DNA of 10,266 bases from Cyanobacteriota bacterium (GCA_027482985.1 JAIXVO010000586.1:1-10266), one strand, 5' to 3'; shown: positions 1 through 5,972, counted from the stretch's first letter. Made by a program: numbers and translations. The notes: generated from the letters alone by a model not told the origin.

Positions 1-302
1 CCGTAGATGGTGACGGGAATCTGGCGATCTGTGAACATCCGGTAGAGTCGCCAAAATCCCGCCCGACTGCCGTACTCATAACAGGATTCCATACTCATGT
101 GGCGTAACCCCATGAAGGGAGCCGCTCCCACAATTTCCGAGAGGAAGGCTTCCGAGGCTGGATCGCCATGCAGGATGCAGTTTTCGCCGCCTTCCTCATA
201 GTTGATCACAAATTGCACCGCCACCCGCGCCTGATTTTGCCATTGGGGCTGCACTGGATACCGTCCATAGCCCACCAAATCCCGTGGATACCCCTCTGGC
301 AT
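1..302 (-). CDS. puuE: Allantoinase PuuE, N-terminal part (gene cut by left window edge)
   Basis: The first 100 codons read MPEGYPRDLVGYGR..., then VAVQFVINYEEGGENCILHGD (about residues 28-47), ASEAFLSEI and RHMSMESCYEYGSRAGFWRLYRMF. These blocks are characteristic of PuuE, the polysaccharide-deacetylase (NodB-fold) allantoinase that hydrolyses allantoin to allantoate in purine and urate breakdown, not the metal-dependent amidohydrolase allantoinase. PuuE is normally about 300 residues, so roughly two thirds lies beyond position 1. The ATG is supported by GGAG at 310-313 (minus strand), 7 nt upstream. The protein is probably cytoplasmic, since no signal peptide is visible. It lies 241 bp downstream of the amylase on the same strand with a strong hairpin between, so it is probably transcribed separately. 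The family call is from recognised motifs; the function is by homology. Confidence 0.88.
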   Translation of the reverse strand, partial: MPEGYPRDLVGYGRYPVQPQWQNQARVAVQFVINYEEGGENCILHGDPASEAFLSEIVGAAPFMGLRHMSMESCYEYGSRAGFWRLYRMFTDRQIPVTIY

Positions 303-323
303 TACCGTTCTCCACCCTGTTGC

Positions 324-336
324 AACAACAGTTGTT
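324..336. promoter_or_regulatory. 13-bp dyad AACAAC-A-GTTGTT upstream of puuE
   Basis: Perfect inverted repeat of 6 bp around a single A, placed 22-34 bp upstream of the puuE ATG. Its position suits an operator or a leader hairpin. No known regulator motif was matched, and short dyads of this size can arise by chance. Confidence 0.25.
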
Positions 337-379
337 ATTGAAACAGAGTTCCACGATTTTGCCAAACTTTCTCCCTGAG

Positions 380-399
380 CCAGTTGGTCGCCCGACTGG
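380..399 (+). repeat. Stem-loop in the puuE leader
   Basis: CCAGTTGG (380-387) and CCGACTGG (392-399) flank a 4-nt loop. Read as plus-strand RNA, all 8 pairs form with one G-U; read as minus-strand (puuE leader) RNA there is one C-A mismatch. Function unknown. Confidence 0.3.
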
Positions 400-500
400 G
401 TGAGATCGATTCACTCACTTCGGTCATGCCCGTCGGGGAAGAAAGAACTGGAGCAACCGCCTATTCTAATAACTATAGACAGTTGCTTCAGTGCAACCGC

Positions 501-531
501 AATACCTGACAGGGGGCTGTCAGGTATTTTT
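501..531. terminator. Perfect 12-bp hairpin downstream of the amylase gene
   Basis: AATACCTGACAG (501-512) and CTGTCAGGTATT (517-528) pair perfectly around a GGGG loop. The run of T follows on the plus strand (527-531, then CC and TTTT). The gene that ends here, the amylase, is on the minus strand with its stop codon 15 nt away; in that direction the stem is followed by GCGG instead of T. It probably ends amylase transcription or protects its 3' end, but the T-run polarity is for the opposite strand. Confidence 0.6.
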
Positions 532-543
532 CCTTTTAAAGGG

Positions 544-2472
544 TTAGGATTCTCGTCCAGATGACCAGGTATCACGCCATTTGACGGTGCCTTCGGAGGC
601 GACGACCCAGCGGCGGGGGGTAATGTTTTCCCGCAGCGGTGCCTGCCCTTCCCGCAGCAGCACGTATTTGTAGCTGATCAGCTTACCCGCACTTTCATCA
701 AAGGGAATTTCGGCAAACCAGGTGTTGGAGTTGATGTACTCCAGCGGGTAGGCTTTGGCGATGTCCCAGTTGCCCAATTCAGGGCAATCCCCGATGATGG
801 CAATCGACTCACCCAGTTGCGTTTGCACCCCGTTGACTTGCGCCCGCACAATGGTTTGCGCCTTGACGCGATCGCCCACATGGCTCAAAACCACTGTGCC
901 CCGCGTTTCCAGGAACAGGTCGTAAATCTTGCCGTCCTTCACCTCATATTTGTTGTGAGTGATGACGCAAGTATGTTCGCCATCGGGCAAATCGGTTTCC
1001 ACTTCAGGCACCGTCACATCACCGCCGCGATTCAAGGCAACAAAGCAGCGCGAATCCCGATACCGCCGGACATAACAGAACACATCCGGCGTGATGTATT
1101 TCTGCCATTGACTGCCCATCGACACTGCCGGATTCAAGCGGCGCAGCCCAGACAGCCGCCGCATAGCACTGTAGATTTCGGTGTCGGGATCCCAACTTTG
1201 CATCATCGGGCGGTTATAAGGATCGTTGCCGCCGTTGGTGTCATCGTGCAGATATTGTTCTGTCCCGTAATAAATACAGGGAATGCCGCGACAGGTCATC
1301 ACCAACGCGATCGCCACCTTCAACATCGACCCATCCGGATTCAAGCTTTGGAACCGGGGCATGTCGTGGTTATCGACGAAGGTGATCAACTCCGTCGCAC
1401 TCTTATAGTGATGATCCGCATCAAAGATTTTTTGGATTTCGTGGAAGCCGCCTTCTGCCCCCTGCCCTAACGCACTCCGGAGCGCCACACAGAGGCCAAA
1501 GTCGAGGAGCGACATCCCCGATTCGTTGGCAAACTCCACCGAGCGATCGTCGAAGGGGGTGCTGTAAATCCATTCGCCAAAGATAAAGACATCGGGACGA
1601 TGCAGGTAGATGTCGCCCGTAAACTCTTGCCAGAACCAAATGGGCATATGTTTGACGGTATCGACGCGCAACGCATCCACGCCGCGATCGAGCCACTGCT
1701 TAATCGCATCTTTAATATATTGACGGTAAGCGGGATTGTTCTCGTTGAAGGTCGCCAGTCCCGACAGTTCGCAGTTTTGCACCTGCCACTCGTCTTCCCA
1801 GTTGGTGACTTCCCCGTAATGGTGATACCAGTTGTTCTGGTCATCGTTGAAGTCGGCAATTTTCACGCCATCATCAAACAACTCCCCTTTCTTACCGCTG
1901 AAATCCGGGTTGCTGTGGTTACACACAATGTCCAGAATTAGTTTCATGTTGCGCTTATGCAACTCGGTAATCAGGCGATCGAAGGTGGTATTCCGGCTTT
2001 CCTGCGTCTGGTTCAGCGACGGATTTTCGCCCTCCCGAATAAAGCGGGGATTGAGCCGCTTAAAGTCCTTAATCCAGTAGCCATGAATCGCCGCCTGCTC
2101 AATAAACAGGGCTTCGACTTGCTCAAATAGAGGAGTCAGCCATAGCGCTGTGACCCCCATATTTTTCAGGTAATCCAGCTTATCGATGATGCCCTGCAAG
2201 TCGCCGCCCCAATACTTGCCCCAATCCTCACCAGCGGGGTCATAGAGTTCGGGATTCGGCCCTTCACTGTTCTGCGGATCACCATCAAAAAAGCGATCGA
2301 CCACGATGAAGTAAATCGTTTCTTGGCGAAATTCAATATCGCGCGTATACAGAAACTCTAGGTCAATGTCTGAGTCCGATCGCGGTGTTTCCACCAGCAT
2401 TTCCATCTGAGCCTCAGGATTTTCCACCTGATATTGCGCCTCAGAGCGTTGAGAAGGAGGGGTTTGAACCAT
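544..2472 (-). CDS. CGTase-like GH13 alpha-amylase with C-terminal CBM20, cytoplasmic
   Basis: 642 aa. The (beta/alpha)8 catalytic domain shows all GH13 regions: DIVCNHS (181-187), ALRVDTVKH (267-275, nucleophile D271), FGEW (acid/base E300) and FVDNHD (365-370, stabiliser D370). FANESGMSLLDF (314-325) and YYGTEQY (401-407) are CGTase hallmarks (GH13_2-like). After the beta-sheet domain C (to about 530) a CBM20 starch-binding module follows (about 541-635, IIGDCPELGNWD at 559-570, W585) with no room for CGTase domain D. The first 45 residues are polar and Glu/Gln-rich, with no signal peptide, so it should act inside the cell on glycogen or maltodextrins. By recalled alignment the CGTase central aromatic (Tyr/Phe195) corresponds to Ser237 and Ca-ligand Asp199 to Thr241, which favours hydrolysis over cyclisation. 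The start codon has no clear Shine-Dalgarno. The exact product is not determined. Confidence 0.9.
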   Translation of the reverse strand: MVQTPPSQRSEAQYQVENPEAQMEMLVETPRSDSDIDLEFLYTRDIEFRQETIYFIVVDRFFDGDPQNSEGPNPELYDPAGEDWGKYWGGDLQGIIDKLDYLKNMGVTALWLTPLFEQVEALFIEQAAIHGYWIKDFKRLNPRFIREGENPSLNQTQESRNTTFDRLITELHKRNMKLILDIVCNHSNPDFSGKKGELFDDGVKIADFNDDQNNWYHHYGEVTNWEDEWQVQNCELSGLATFNENNPAYRQYIKDAIKQWLDRGVDALRVDTVKHMPIWFWQEFTGDIYLHRPDVFIFGEWIYSTPFDDRSVEFANESGMSLLDFGLCVALRSALGQGAEGGFHEIQKIFDADHHYKSATELITFVDNHDMPRFQSLNPDGSMLKVAIALVMTCRGIPCIYYGTEQYLHDDTNGGNDPYNRPMMQSWDPDTEIYSAMRRLSGLRRLNPAVSMGSQWQKYITPDVFCYVRRYRDSRCFVALNRGGDVTVPEVETDLPDGEHTCVITHNKYEVKDGKIYDLFLETRGTVVLSHVGDRVKAQTIVRAQVNGVQTQLGESIAIIGDCPELGNWDIAKAYPLEYINSNTWFAEIPFDESAGKLISYKYVLLREGQAPLRENITPRRWVVASEGTVKWRDTWSSGRES

Positions 2473-2559
2473 AAGTAGAAACTCAGTTAAAAAATAAGAC
2501 AGTTTTGCTGTGATTATCCAAGTTTCTGACGATTTATTGGCTCTGTCCCAAGGCTTGAG

Positions 2560-2572
2560 CAGACTCAGTCTG
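2560..2572. promoter_or_regulatory. 13-bp dyad CAGACT-C-AGTCTG upstream of the amylase
   Basis: Perfect 6-bp inverted repeat around one base, 88-100 bp upstream of the amylase ATG. It could be an operator for a dimeric regulator of the gene. No known motif was recognised. Confidence 0.25.
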
Positions 2573-2778
2573 AAGAGAGATTTTCGATTTAAGGGTAATT
2601 TTCAAGTACGTTTAACTCACTATAAGGAAACGTCTTTAAAGCTGAAACAAATTGCGATCGCGGCAAATCAGTGAAGGTCAAGTTGCTGTTCGACCTTACG
2701 GTATGAATTCGAATATTATAATTACCACTCGATTTGATCTAGAACAATTCGAAATAGTTTATGAAATGAGAGTGCTTC

Positions 2779-2809
2779 ATAAAAAAGATTCCTACGGAAC
2801 CTTTTTTAT
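2779..2809. terminator. A/T-flanked hairpin, terminator-like on both strands
   Basis: The arm ATAAAAAAGATTCC (2779-2792) pairs with GGAACCTTTTTTAT (2796-2809) around a 3-nt loop. One A-C mismatch exists in plus-strand RNA; in minus-strand RNA it becomes a G-U pair, so the stem is complete. The T6 run forms the 3' arm. It sits about 40 bp beyond the stronger terminator at 2849-2884 and may be a second stop for minus-strand transcripts. Confidence 0.4.
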
Positions 2810-2848
2810 AATCCAGATAGGATCACTATATGAACTCAAGAATTTCCC

Positions 2849-2884
2849 AAAAAAATAGCCTTTTTGCAACCTGCAAAAAGGCTA
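2849..2884 (-). terminator. Intrinsic terminator of the GlsB/YeaQ-type gene
   Basis: TAGCCTTTTTGCA (2856-2868) and TGCAAAAAGGCTA (2872-2884) form a perfect 13-bp stem with a 3-nt loop. On the minus strand the stem is followed directly by seven T (A7 at 2849-2855 on the plus strand). It lies 46 nt past the stop codon of the 90-aa membrane protein gene, a textbook Rho-independent terminator. Confidence 0.85.
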
Positions 2885-2929
2885 ACGTTTCCCAGATCCT
2901 TAGACAGTTAGGGGTTAGTTTACTACGAC

Positions 2930-3202
2930 CTAGACAGTCCGACGAGTCATCAAGCCCCACAGGAAAATGGCAACCATTGCACCTAACACAGCCACAATGA
3001 CACCAGGTAAGCTAAAGCCAGCGGCAACCAACTGTAAACTGCCTGTCGTCAACAAAGAGTACAGACTGCCACCCAGGAATGCGCCAACAACCCCCAAAAT
3101 GATCGTTGCTAAGATGCCGCCACCTTGATGACCGGGATAAATCGCTTTGGCGATCGCGCCAGCCAACAAACCTAATACTAACCAAGCAATGATATTTAAC
3201 AT
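2930..3202 (-). CDS. GlsB/YeaQ/YmgE-family (transglycosylase-associated) small membrane protein
   Basis: 90 aa. MLNIIAWLVLGLLAGAIAKA opens a first hydrophobic segment (about 3-20); a second lies at about 30-52 (ILATIILGVVGAFLGGSLYSLL) and a third at about 63-85 (FSLPGVIVAVLGAMVAIFLWGLM), ending in the basic tail TRRTV. Repeated small residues (GLLAG, GVVGAFLGG) give the glycine-rich helix faces typical of this family. Members are inner-membrane proteins linked to general or envelope stress; the biochemical role is unknown despite the transglycosylase-associated name. The start is well supported by AGGAGA at 3211-3216 (minus strand), 8 nt before the ATG. The gene appears monocistronic: it has its own strong terminator and 185 bp separate it from the upstream MerA-like gene. 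Confidence 0.88.
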   Translation of the reverse strand: MLNIIAWLVLGLLAGAIAKAIYPGHQGGGILATIILGVVGAFLGGSLYSLLTTGSLQLVAAGFSLPGVIVAVLGAMVAIFLWGLMTRRTV

Positions 3203-3314
3203 TTTGCGCTTCTCCTAATCAGTATTTCCAAGTCGTTACTCACTACGTTATCGGGATCTTTCAATATTTCCTTCTATCGCTAGCAATAACCTGTGAAATC
3301 AAAGGGAATAGGAG

Positions 3315-3338
3315 GCATTGAGCGGCTCTCTCCAATGC
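3315..3338 (-). terminator. Weak stem-loop downstream of the MerA-like gene
   Basis: GCATTG (3315-3320) pairs with CAATGC (3333-3338) around a 12-nt loop, 50-73 nt past the stop codon of the minus-strand flavoprotein gene. It has a short stem and no real T-run, so this is only a possible terminator. Confidence 0.25.
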
Positions 3339-3387
3339 TGAAAAGGGCAATGACACGATTGCGTTTCTCCTATCTCCTGCGTCCCCG

Positions 3388-4935
3388 CTAACTCACTCTT
3401 GCTAGCAGTCTCAACAGCGATCGCGTCCGATCACTCAGCAAAGTCCGCCGATAGGCATCAGCAGCTTTCTTAATCGCTTCGGCCTGGGTGGGGTAGGGAT
3501 GAATCACACCAGAGAGCGCATTCAGACCTTGTTTGGTGGCGATCGCCAGGGTGATTTCGCTGATCATTTCGCCCGCATGACGAGCGACCAGGGTTGCGCC
3601 CAAAATGCGATCGGAGCCACGGGGATGCAGAATTTTCAGGAAGCCCGTGGTTTCGCCATCCGTCAGGGCGCGATCAACATCGGAGAGCGGAATTTTGATG
3701 GTTTGAGGTTGGAGTCCCTGGGCGATCGCCTCCTGTTCAGACAATCCCACGTGGGCAACTTCGGGATCGGTATAAGTCACCCAGGGCATCACGAGTTGGC
3801 TGAGCTTGCTGCGTCCCAATCCAAAGGGAGAAAATAGCGCATTTTTGATTACAATCCGGGCGGCAGCATCGGCAGCATGGGTAAATTTCCAGTTCATGCA
3901 AATATCTCCAGCCGCAAAAATGCGTGGATTGGTGGTGCGTAACGTGTCATCCACAATCACGCCTTGACCAGTGTTGTAATCTACTCCCACAACTTCTAAA
4001 TTGAGTCCTTCGACGTTGGGCGATCGCCCCACTCCCACCAAAATTTCATCCACAACAATCGTGTTAGTTTTTCCTTCAACCTGGTAATGAATGACTTTTC
4101 CGGCAGGTGTCAGTTCGACTTTTTCGACAGTGCTACCAAGAATTAACTGAATTTGCTCTTGTAGAAACTGAAATTGAATCAGTTCAGAGGCTTCCTGATC
4201 TTCTTTATTGAGTAACTGTGGGGATTGATGCAATAGCGTAACCTGACTCCCCAGGCGTTGCAAAGTTTGTGCCAACTCGCAGCCAATCGGCCCACCGCCA
4301 ATCACGGCTAACCGGGGTGGACACTCAATTAAGGAGAATACGGTTTCATTCGTCAAAAAACCGGCAGCAGCTAAACCGGGAATGGCTGGTTGGCTGGCTC
4401 TGGCACCCGTCGCAATCACCGCCTTTTTGAAGCGCAACTGACTGGATTCCACCGCGATCGCGTCCTGGCTGACAAACTGCGCCGGCCCCAAAAACACATC
4501 CACCCCCAAATCGCGAAACCGCGCAGCAGCATCATGGGGGCTGATCTCGGCCCGAATCTGGCGCATCCGCTGCATCACCTGCCCAAAGTGAACTTGCACC
4601 GACTCCGGTGGTTGAATGCCATAGGCAGCCGCTGCTCGCATTTCAGCCACCACTCGCGAGGAACGAATCAAACACTTCGACGGCACACACCCCACATTGA
4701 GACAATCCCCGCCCAACAAACTTTTCTCAATCAGTGCCACTTTCAACCCCAACCCCAACCCTGCCGCCCCCGCTGCCACGACTAAACCTGCCGTGCCCGC
4801 CCCAATCACGACGAGATCGTAGCGATCGACGGGCGTGGGATTCACCCAATCCGGCGGTGCCACCTGCGCCATCAACGCCTGGTTGTACTGATCGAGGGGC
4901 TGGAGCGCTGGTTCCTGCTGCACGGCACGCGTCAT
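3388..4935 (-). CDS. MerA-like FAD pyridine nucleotide-disulfide oxidoreductase
   Basis: 515 aa. FAD-binding DLVVIGAGTAGL (40-51), redox-active GGDCLNVGCVPSK (75-87, Cys78/Cys83), NAD(P)H-binding VIGGGPIGCE (211-220), FAD-contacting AAGDI (341-345) and a C-terminal dimerisation domain (about 380-500) define a class I flavoprotein of the lipoamide dehydrogenase/glutathione reductase/mercuric reductase group. At the C-terminal active-site motif it reads HPYPTQAE (479-486): Tyr481 stands where lipoamide dehydrogenases have the catalytic His (HxHPTxxE), as in MerA. It lacks both the N-terminal metal-binding domain and the C-terminal Cys pair of classical MerA. This matches cyanobacterial MerA-like proteins such as Synechocystis Slr1849, reported to reduce Hg(II) and uranyl. 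There is a 37-residue N-terminal extension; the start has only a weak GAGA. No mer operon genes are nearby. Confidence 0.85.
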   Translation of the reverse strand: MTRAVQQEPALQPLDQYNQALMAQVAPPDWVNPTPVDRYDLVVIGAGTAGLVVAAGAAGLGLGLKVALIEKSLLGGDCLNVGCVPSKCLIRSSRVVAEMRAAAAYGIQPPESVQVHFGQVMQRMRQIRAEISPHDAAARFRDLGVDVFLGPAQFVSQDAIAVESSQLRFKKAVIATGARASQPAIPGLAAAGFLTNETVFSLIECPPRLAVIGGGPIGCELAQTLQRLGSQVTLLHQSPQLLNKEDQEASELIQFQFLQEQIQLILGSTVEKVELTPAGKVIHYQVEGKTNTIVVDEILVGVGRSPNVEGLNLEVVGVDYNTGQGVIVDDTLRTTNPRIFAAGDICMNWKFTHAADAAARIVIKNALFSPFGLGRSKLSQLVMPWVTYTDPEVAHVGLSEQEAIAQGLQPQTIKIPLSDVDRALTDGETTGFLKILHPRGSDRILGATLVARHAGEMISEITLAIATKQGLNALSGVIHPYPTQAEAIKKAADAYRRTLLSDRTRSLLRLLARVS

Positions 4936-4962
4936 AATGTCTCAGAGATACGCTAACCCCTT

Positions 4963-4993
4963 ATTGTAGTCATTGGTTTTCATCCAGTCTCAA
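4963..4993 (-). promoter_or_regulatory. Possible promoter of the MerA-like gene
   Basis: On the minus strand TTGAGA (4988-4993) and TACAAT (4963-4968) resemble -35 and -10 boxes, but with a long 19-bp spacer. Transcription would start about 20-25 nt before the ATG. It lies in the 122-bp divergent gap shared with the S1-domain gene. Confidence 0.35.
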
Positions 4994-5045
4994 TTGCCTG
5001 AACTTGATTCAAACAGTCACCATTTACAAAGCAACGCAAAAAGGC

Positions 5046-5051
5046 AAAGGA
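5046..5051 (+). promoter_or_regulatory. Ribosome binding site that fixes the S1-protein start
   Basis: AAAGGA lies 6 nt before the ATG at 5058. The alternative upstream start (TTG at 5004) has no such site, so the shorter 107-aa protein is preferred. Confidence 0.6.
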
Positions 5052-5057
5052 TCTGTC

Positions 5058-5381
5058 ATGCGAGACCAATTTTGGAATCAGGTCAAGTCCAAGTATCGCT
5101 TAGGGACGCTAATTCATGGCAGCGTTGAGCATCATGCGCCATTTGGAATTTTTGTCAACTTTGGAGATGACTCGATTCGAGGCATTGTTCAGATTACTGA
5201 CTTTGTTGATAGCGGCGATATGACTCCAGCAATATATCCAGATATTGGTTCACCGATTGGAGCTGTTCTTGTGGGGTATACCGAAGACGATCGCAATCAA
5301 GTTTGGCTGAGTGTCAAGCCCAGCATCTTACAAAAAGCCTTAGTCTCACTGAAGTTACCCGCTCCGAGTGCACGAGCTTGA
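5058..5381 (+). CDS. Small single S1-domain RNA-binding protein
   Basis: 107 aa from the ATG. Residues about 14-88 form an S1 (OB-fold) domain: YRLGTLIHGSVEHHAPFGIFVNFGD, then RGIVQITDF, a SGD...YPDIGSPIGAVLVGYTEDDRNQVWLSVKPS stretch with the usual closing LSxKPS. The PFGIFV turn and the acidic DD loop are where S1 domains contact RNA. Nothing else is attached except about 13 N-terminal residues and a 19-residue tail, so it is a stand-alone S1 protein, perhaps a cytoplasmic RNA-binding or ribosome-associated factor; no partner can be named from context. It is divergent from the MerA-like gene and convergent with the GFA-family gene. An in-frame TTG at 5004 would add 18 residues outside the domain and is less likely. 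Confidence 0.72.
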   Translation: MRDQFWNQVKSKYRLGTLIHGSVEHHAPFGIFVNFGDDSIRGIVQITDFVDSGDMTPAIYPDIGSPIGAVLVGYTEDDRNQVWLSVKPSILQKALVSLKLPAPSARA

Positions 5382-5431
5382 CCAACCACAACCAAAGGAG
5401 GCGAGGCTTTGAGCCGCGATCGCACGCTAAA

Positions 5432-5830
5432 TCACGCTTTGGGCGGTAAGTGATCAATGTTGGCTTCCCAATTTAGGCCGTCGAAGGGGACGATCTGGAA
5501 CTGCGATCGCACATCGTCATCGAGACAGCGGAGATTGACATCAATCATGTGGGGATGCGATCGGGGGCGGTAGAAAGCGTGAATGCCGCAGTGTTGGCAG
5601 AACAGATGTTGGGCGATGCCTGTGTTAAAGGTGTAAGTCGTGGTCGCATCGGCTCCGGTGAGCAACGTGAATTGGGATGGCGGCACGATGAGATGCAAAA
5701 AGCCCTTCTTGCGGCAAATTGAACAATTACAGTCCTCCACCTGTACCTGAGTGGGGTCAACTTGGACTTGAAACCGGATAGCGCCACAATGACAGCCGCC
5801 CGTGTAAGTTTTGCTGCGATCGTCGGTCAT
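5432..5830 (-). CDS. GFA/CENP-V family zinc-binding protein
   Basis: 132 aa from the chosen start. GGCHCGAIRF (11-20; Cys13, Cys15), CNCSIC (34-39; Cys34, Cys36, Cys39) and FCQHCG (77-82; Cys78, Cys81) are the zinc-binding signature of the Mss4-like fold GFA family (glutathione-dependent formaldehyde-activating enzyme/CENP-V). The tail with HMIDVNLRCLDD and FDGLNWEA is also typical. The true substrate of most bacterial members is unknown, and the formaldehyde-glutathione assignment of the name-giving enzyme should not be transferred. The frame stays open 29 codons upstream to 5917, but the ATG at 5830 has a perfect AGGAGG 5 nt away and starts right before the conserved domain. Its 3' end faces the S1 gene 50 bp away with no clear terminator between. 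Confidence 0.85.
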   Translation of the reverse strand: MTDDRSKTYTGGCHCGAIRFQVQVDPTQVQVEDCNCSICRKKGFLHLIVPPSQFTLLTGADATTTYTFNTGIAQHLFCQHCGIHAFYRPRSHPHMIDVNLRCLDDDVRSQFQIVPFDGLNWEANIDHLPPKA

Positions 5831-5835
5831 CGCTG

Positions 5836-5841
5836 CCTCCT
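5836..5841 (-). promoter_or_regulatory. Strong Shine-Dalgarno fixing the GFA-family start
   Basis: AGGAGG on the minus strand, 5 nt before the ATG at 5830-5828. This decides against the longer reading frame that begins at 5917. Confidence 0.8.
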
Positions 5842-5897
5842 GGCAACCTCTAAGGATGGGACAAACAAACTCCGGCCTCACCGCAATTTGGGGACTG

Positions 5898-5937
5898 GGT
5901 TTGGGCAAGCTGAACACAGGGGATCATCCCCCAAACC
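5898..5937. promoter_or_regulatory. Nested palindromes in the GFA / toxin-antitoxin divergent region
   Basis: GGGGAT-C-ATCCCC (5919-5931) is a perfect 13-bp dyad. An outer pair, GGTTTGGG (5898-5905) and CCCAAACC (5930-5937), encloses and slightly overlaps it, so two alternative pairings exist. The element is 36-75 bp upstream of the proposed antitoxin ATG and 68-107 bp upstream of the GFA gene start, a position expected for an operator used for toxin-antitoxin autoregulation. No regulator motif is known to me. Confidence 0.4.
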
Positions 5938-5972
5938 ACTTGGCTTCAGGCTCTCACCAGGACAAAGCAGCA

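Larger units (their letters stand above)
303..543. other. Intergenic region: puuE leader and amylase 3' end
   Basis: No gene is supported here; the short minus-strand reading frame over 196-414 overlaps the puuE start in another frame and shows no family motif. The stretch holds a 13-bp dyad (324-336), an 8-bp stem with a 4-nt loop (380-399), two copies of GCAACCGC (453-460 and 493-500) and the perfect hairpin at 501-528. A minus-strand TATAGT (472-477) could be a puuE -10 element, but no matching -35 is visible. Confidence 0.5.
2473..2929. other. 457-bp non-coding, AT-richer intergenic region
   Basis: Lies between the amylase start and the stop of the small membrane protein gene, both on the minus strand. 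A plus-strand frame over 2652-2858 begins with TTG, has no ribosome binding site and no family motif, and runs through two hairpins, so I do not call it a gene. The region contains a dyad at 2560-2572, one HIP1 site (2654-2661), an AT-rich patch around 2704-2722 and two terminator-like hairpins (2779-2809 and 2849-2884). The amylase promoter must lie in the left part; TATAGT at 2619-2624 (minus strand) and GATAAT at 2513-2518 (minus strand) are -10 candidates without convincing -35 partners. Confidence 0.5.

Noticed and set aside
817..1470. Plus-strand open frame (217 codons) opposite the amylase
   Set aside because: Antisense shadow of the GH13 catalytic and C-terminal domains, with no recognisable protein motif.
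2613..2629. Sequence resembling the core of a T7 promoter (ACTCACTATAAGGA)
   Set aside because: Only a partial match, no phage genes are nearby, and nothing is encoded downstream on that strand; most likely chance.
2652..2858. Plus-strand open frame of 68 codons in the amylase upstream gap
   Set aside because: Begins with TTG without a ribosome binding site, has no family motif, and crosses two terminator-type hairpins.
2901..2938. Direct repeat TAGACAGT at 2901-2908 and 2931-2938
   Set aside because: Only 8 bp, with no element boundaries or target duplication context; it overlaps the end of the small membrane protein gene.
4390..4785. Plus-strand open frame opposite the MerA-like gene
   Set aside because: Antisense shadow with His/Pro/Gln-rich low-complexity translation and no motif.
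5831..5917. 29-codon N-terminal extension of the GFA-family protein
   Set aside because: The ATG at 5830 has a perfect AGGAGG and begins at the conserved domain, while the extension carries no conserved feature.
5811..5972. 54-codon N-terminal extension of the putative antitoxin
   Set aside because: It overlaps the start of the opposite GFA gene and the palindromic control region and reads like non-coding sequence.
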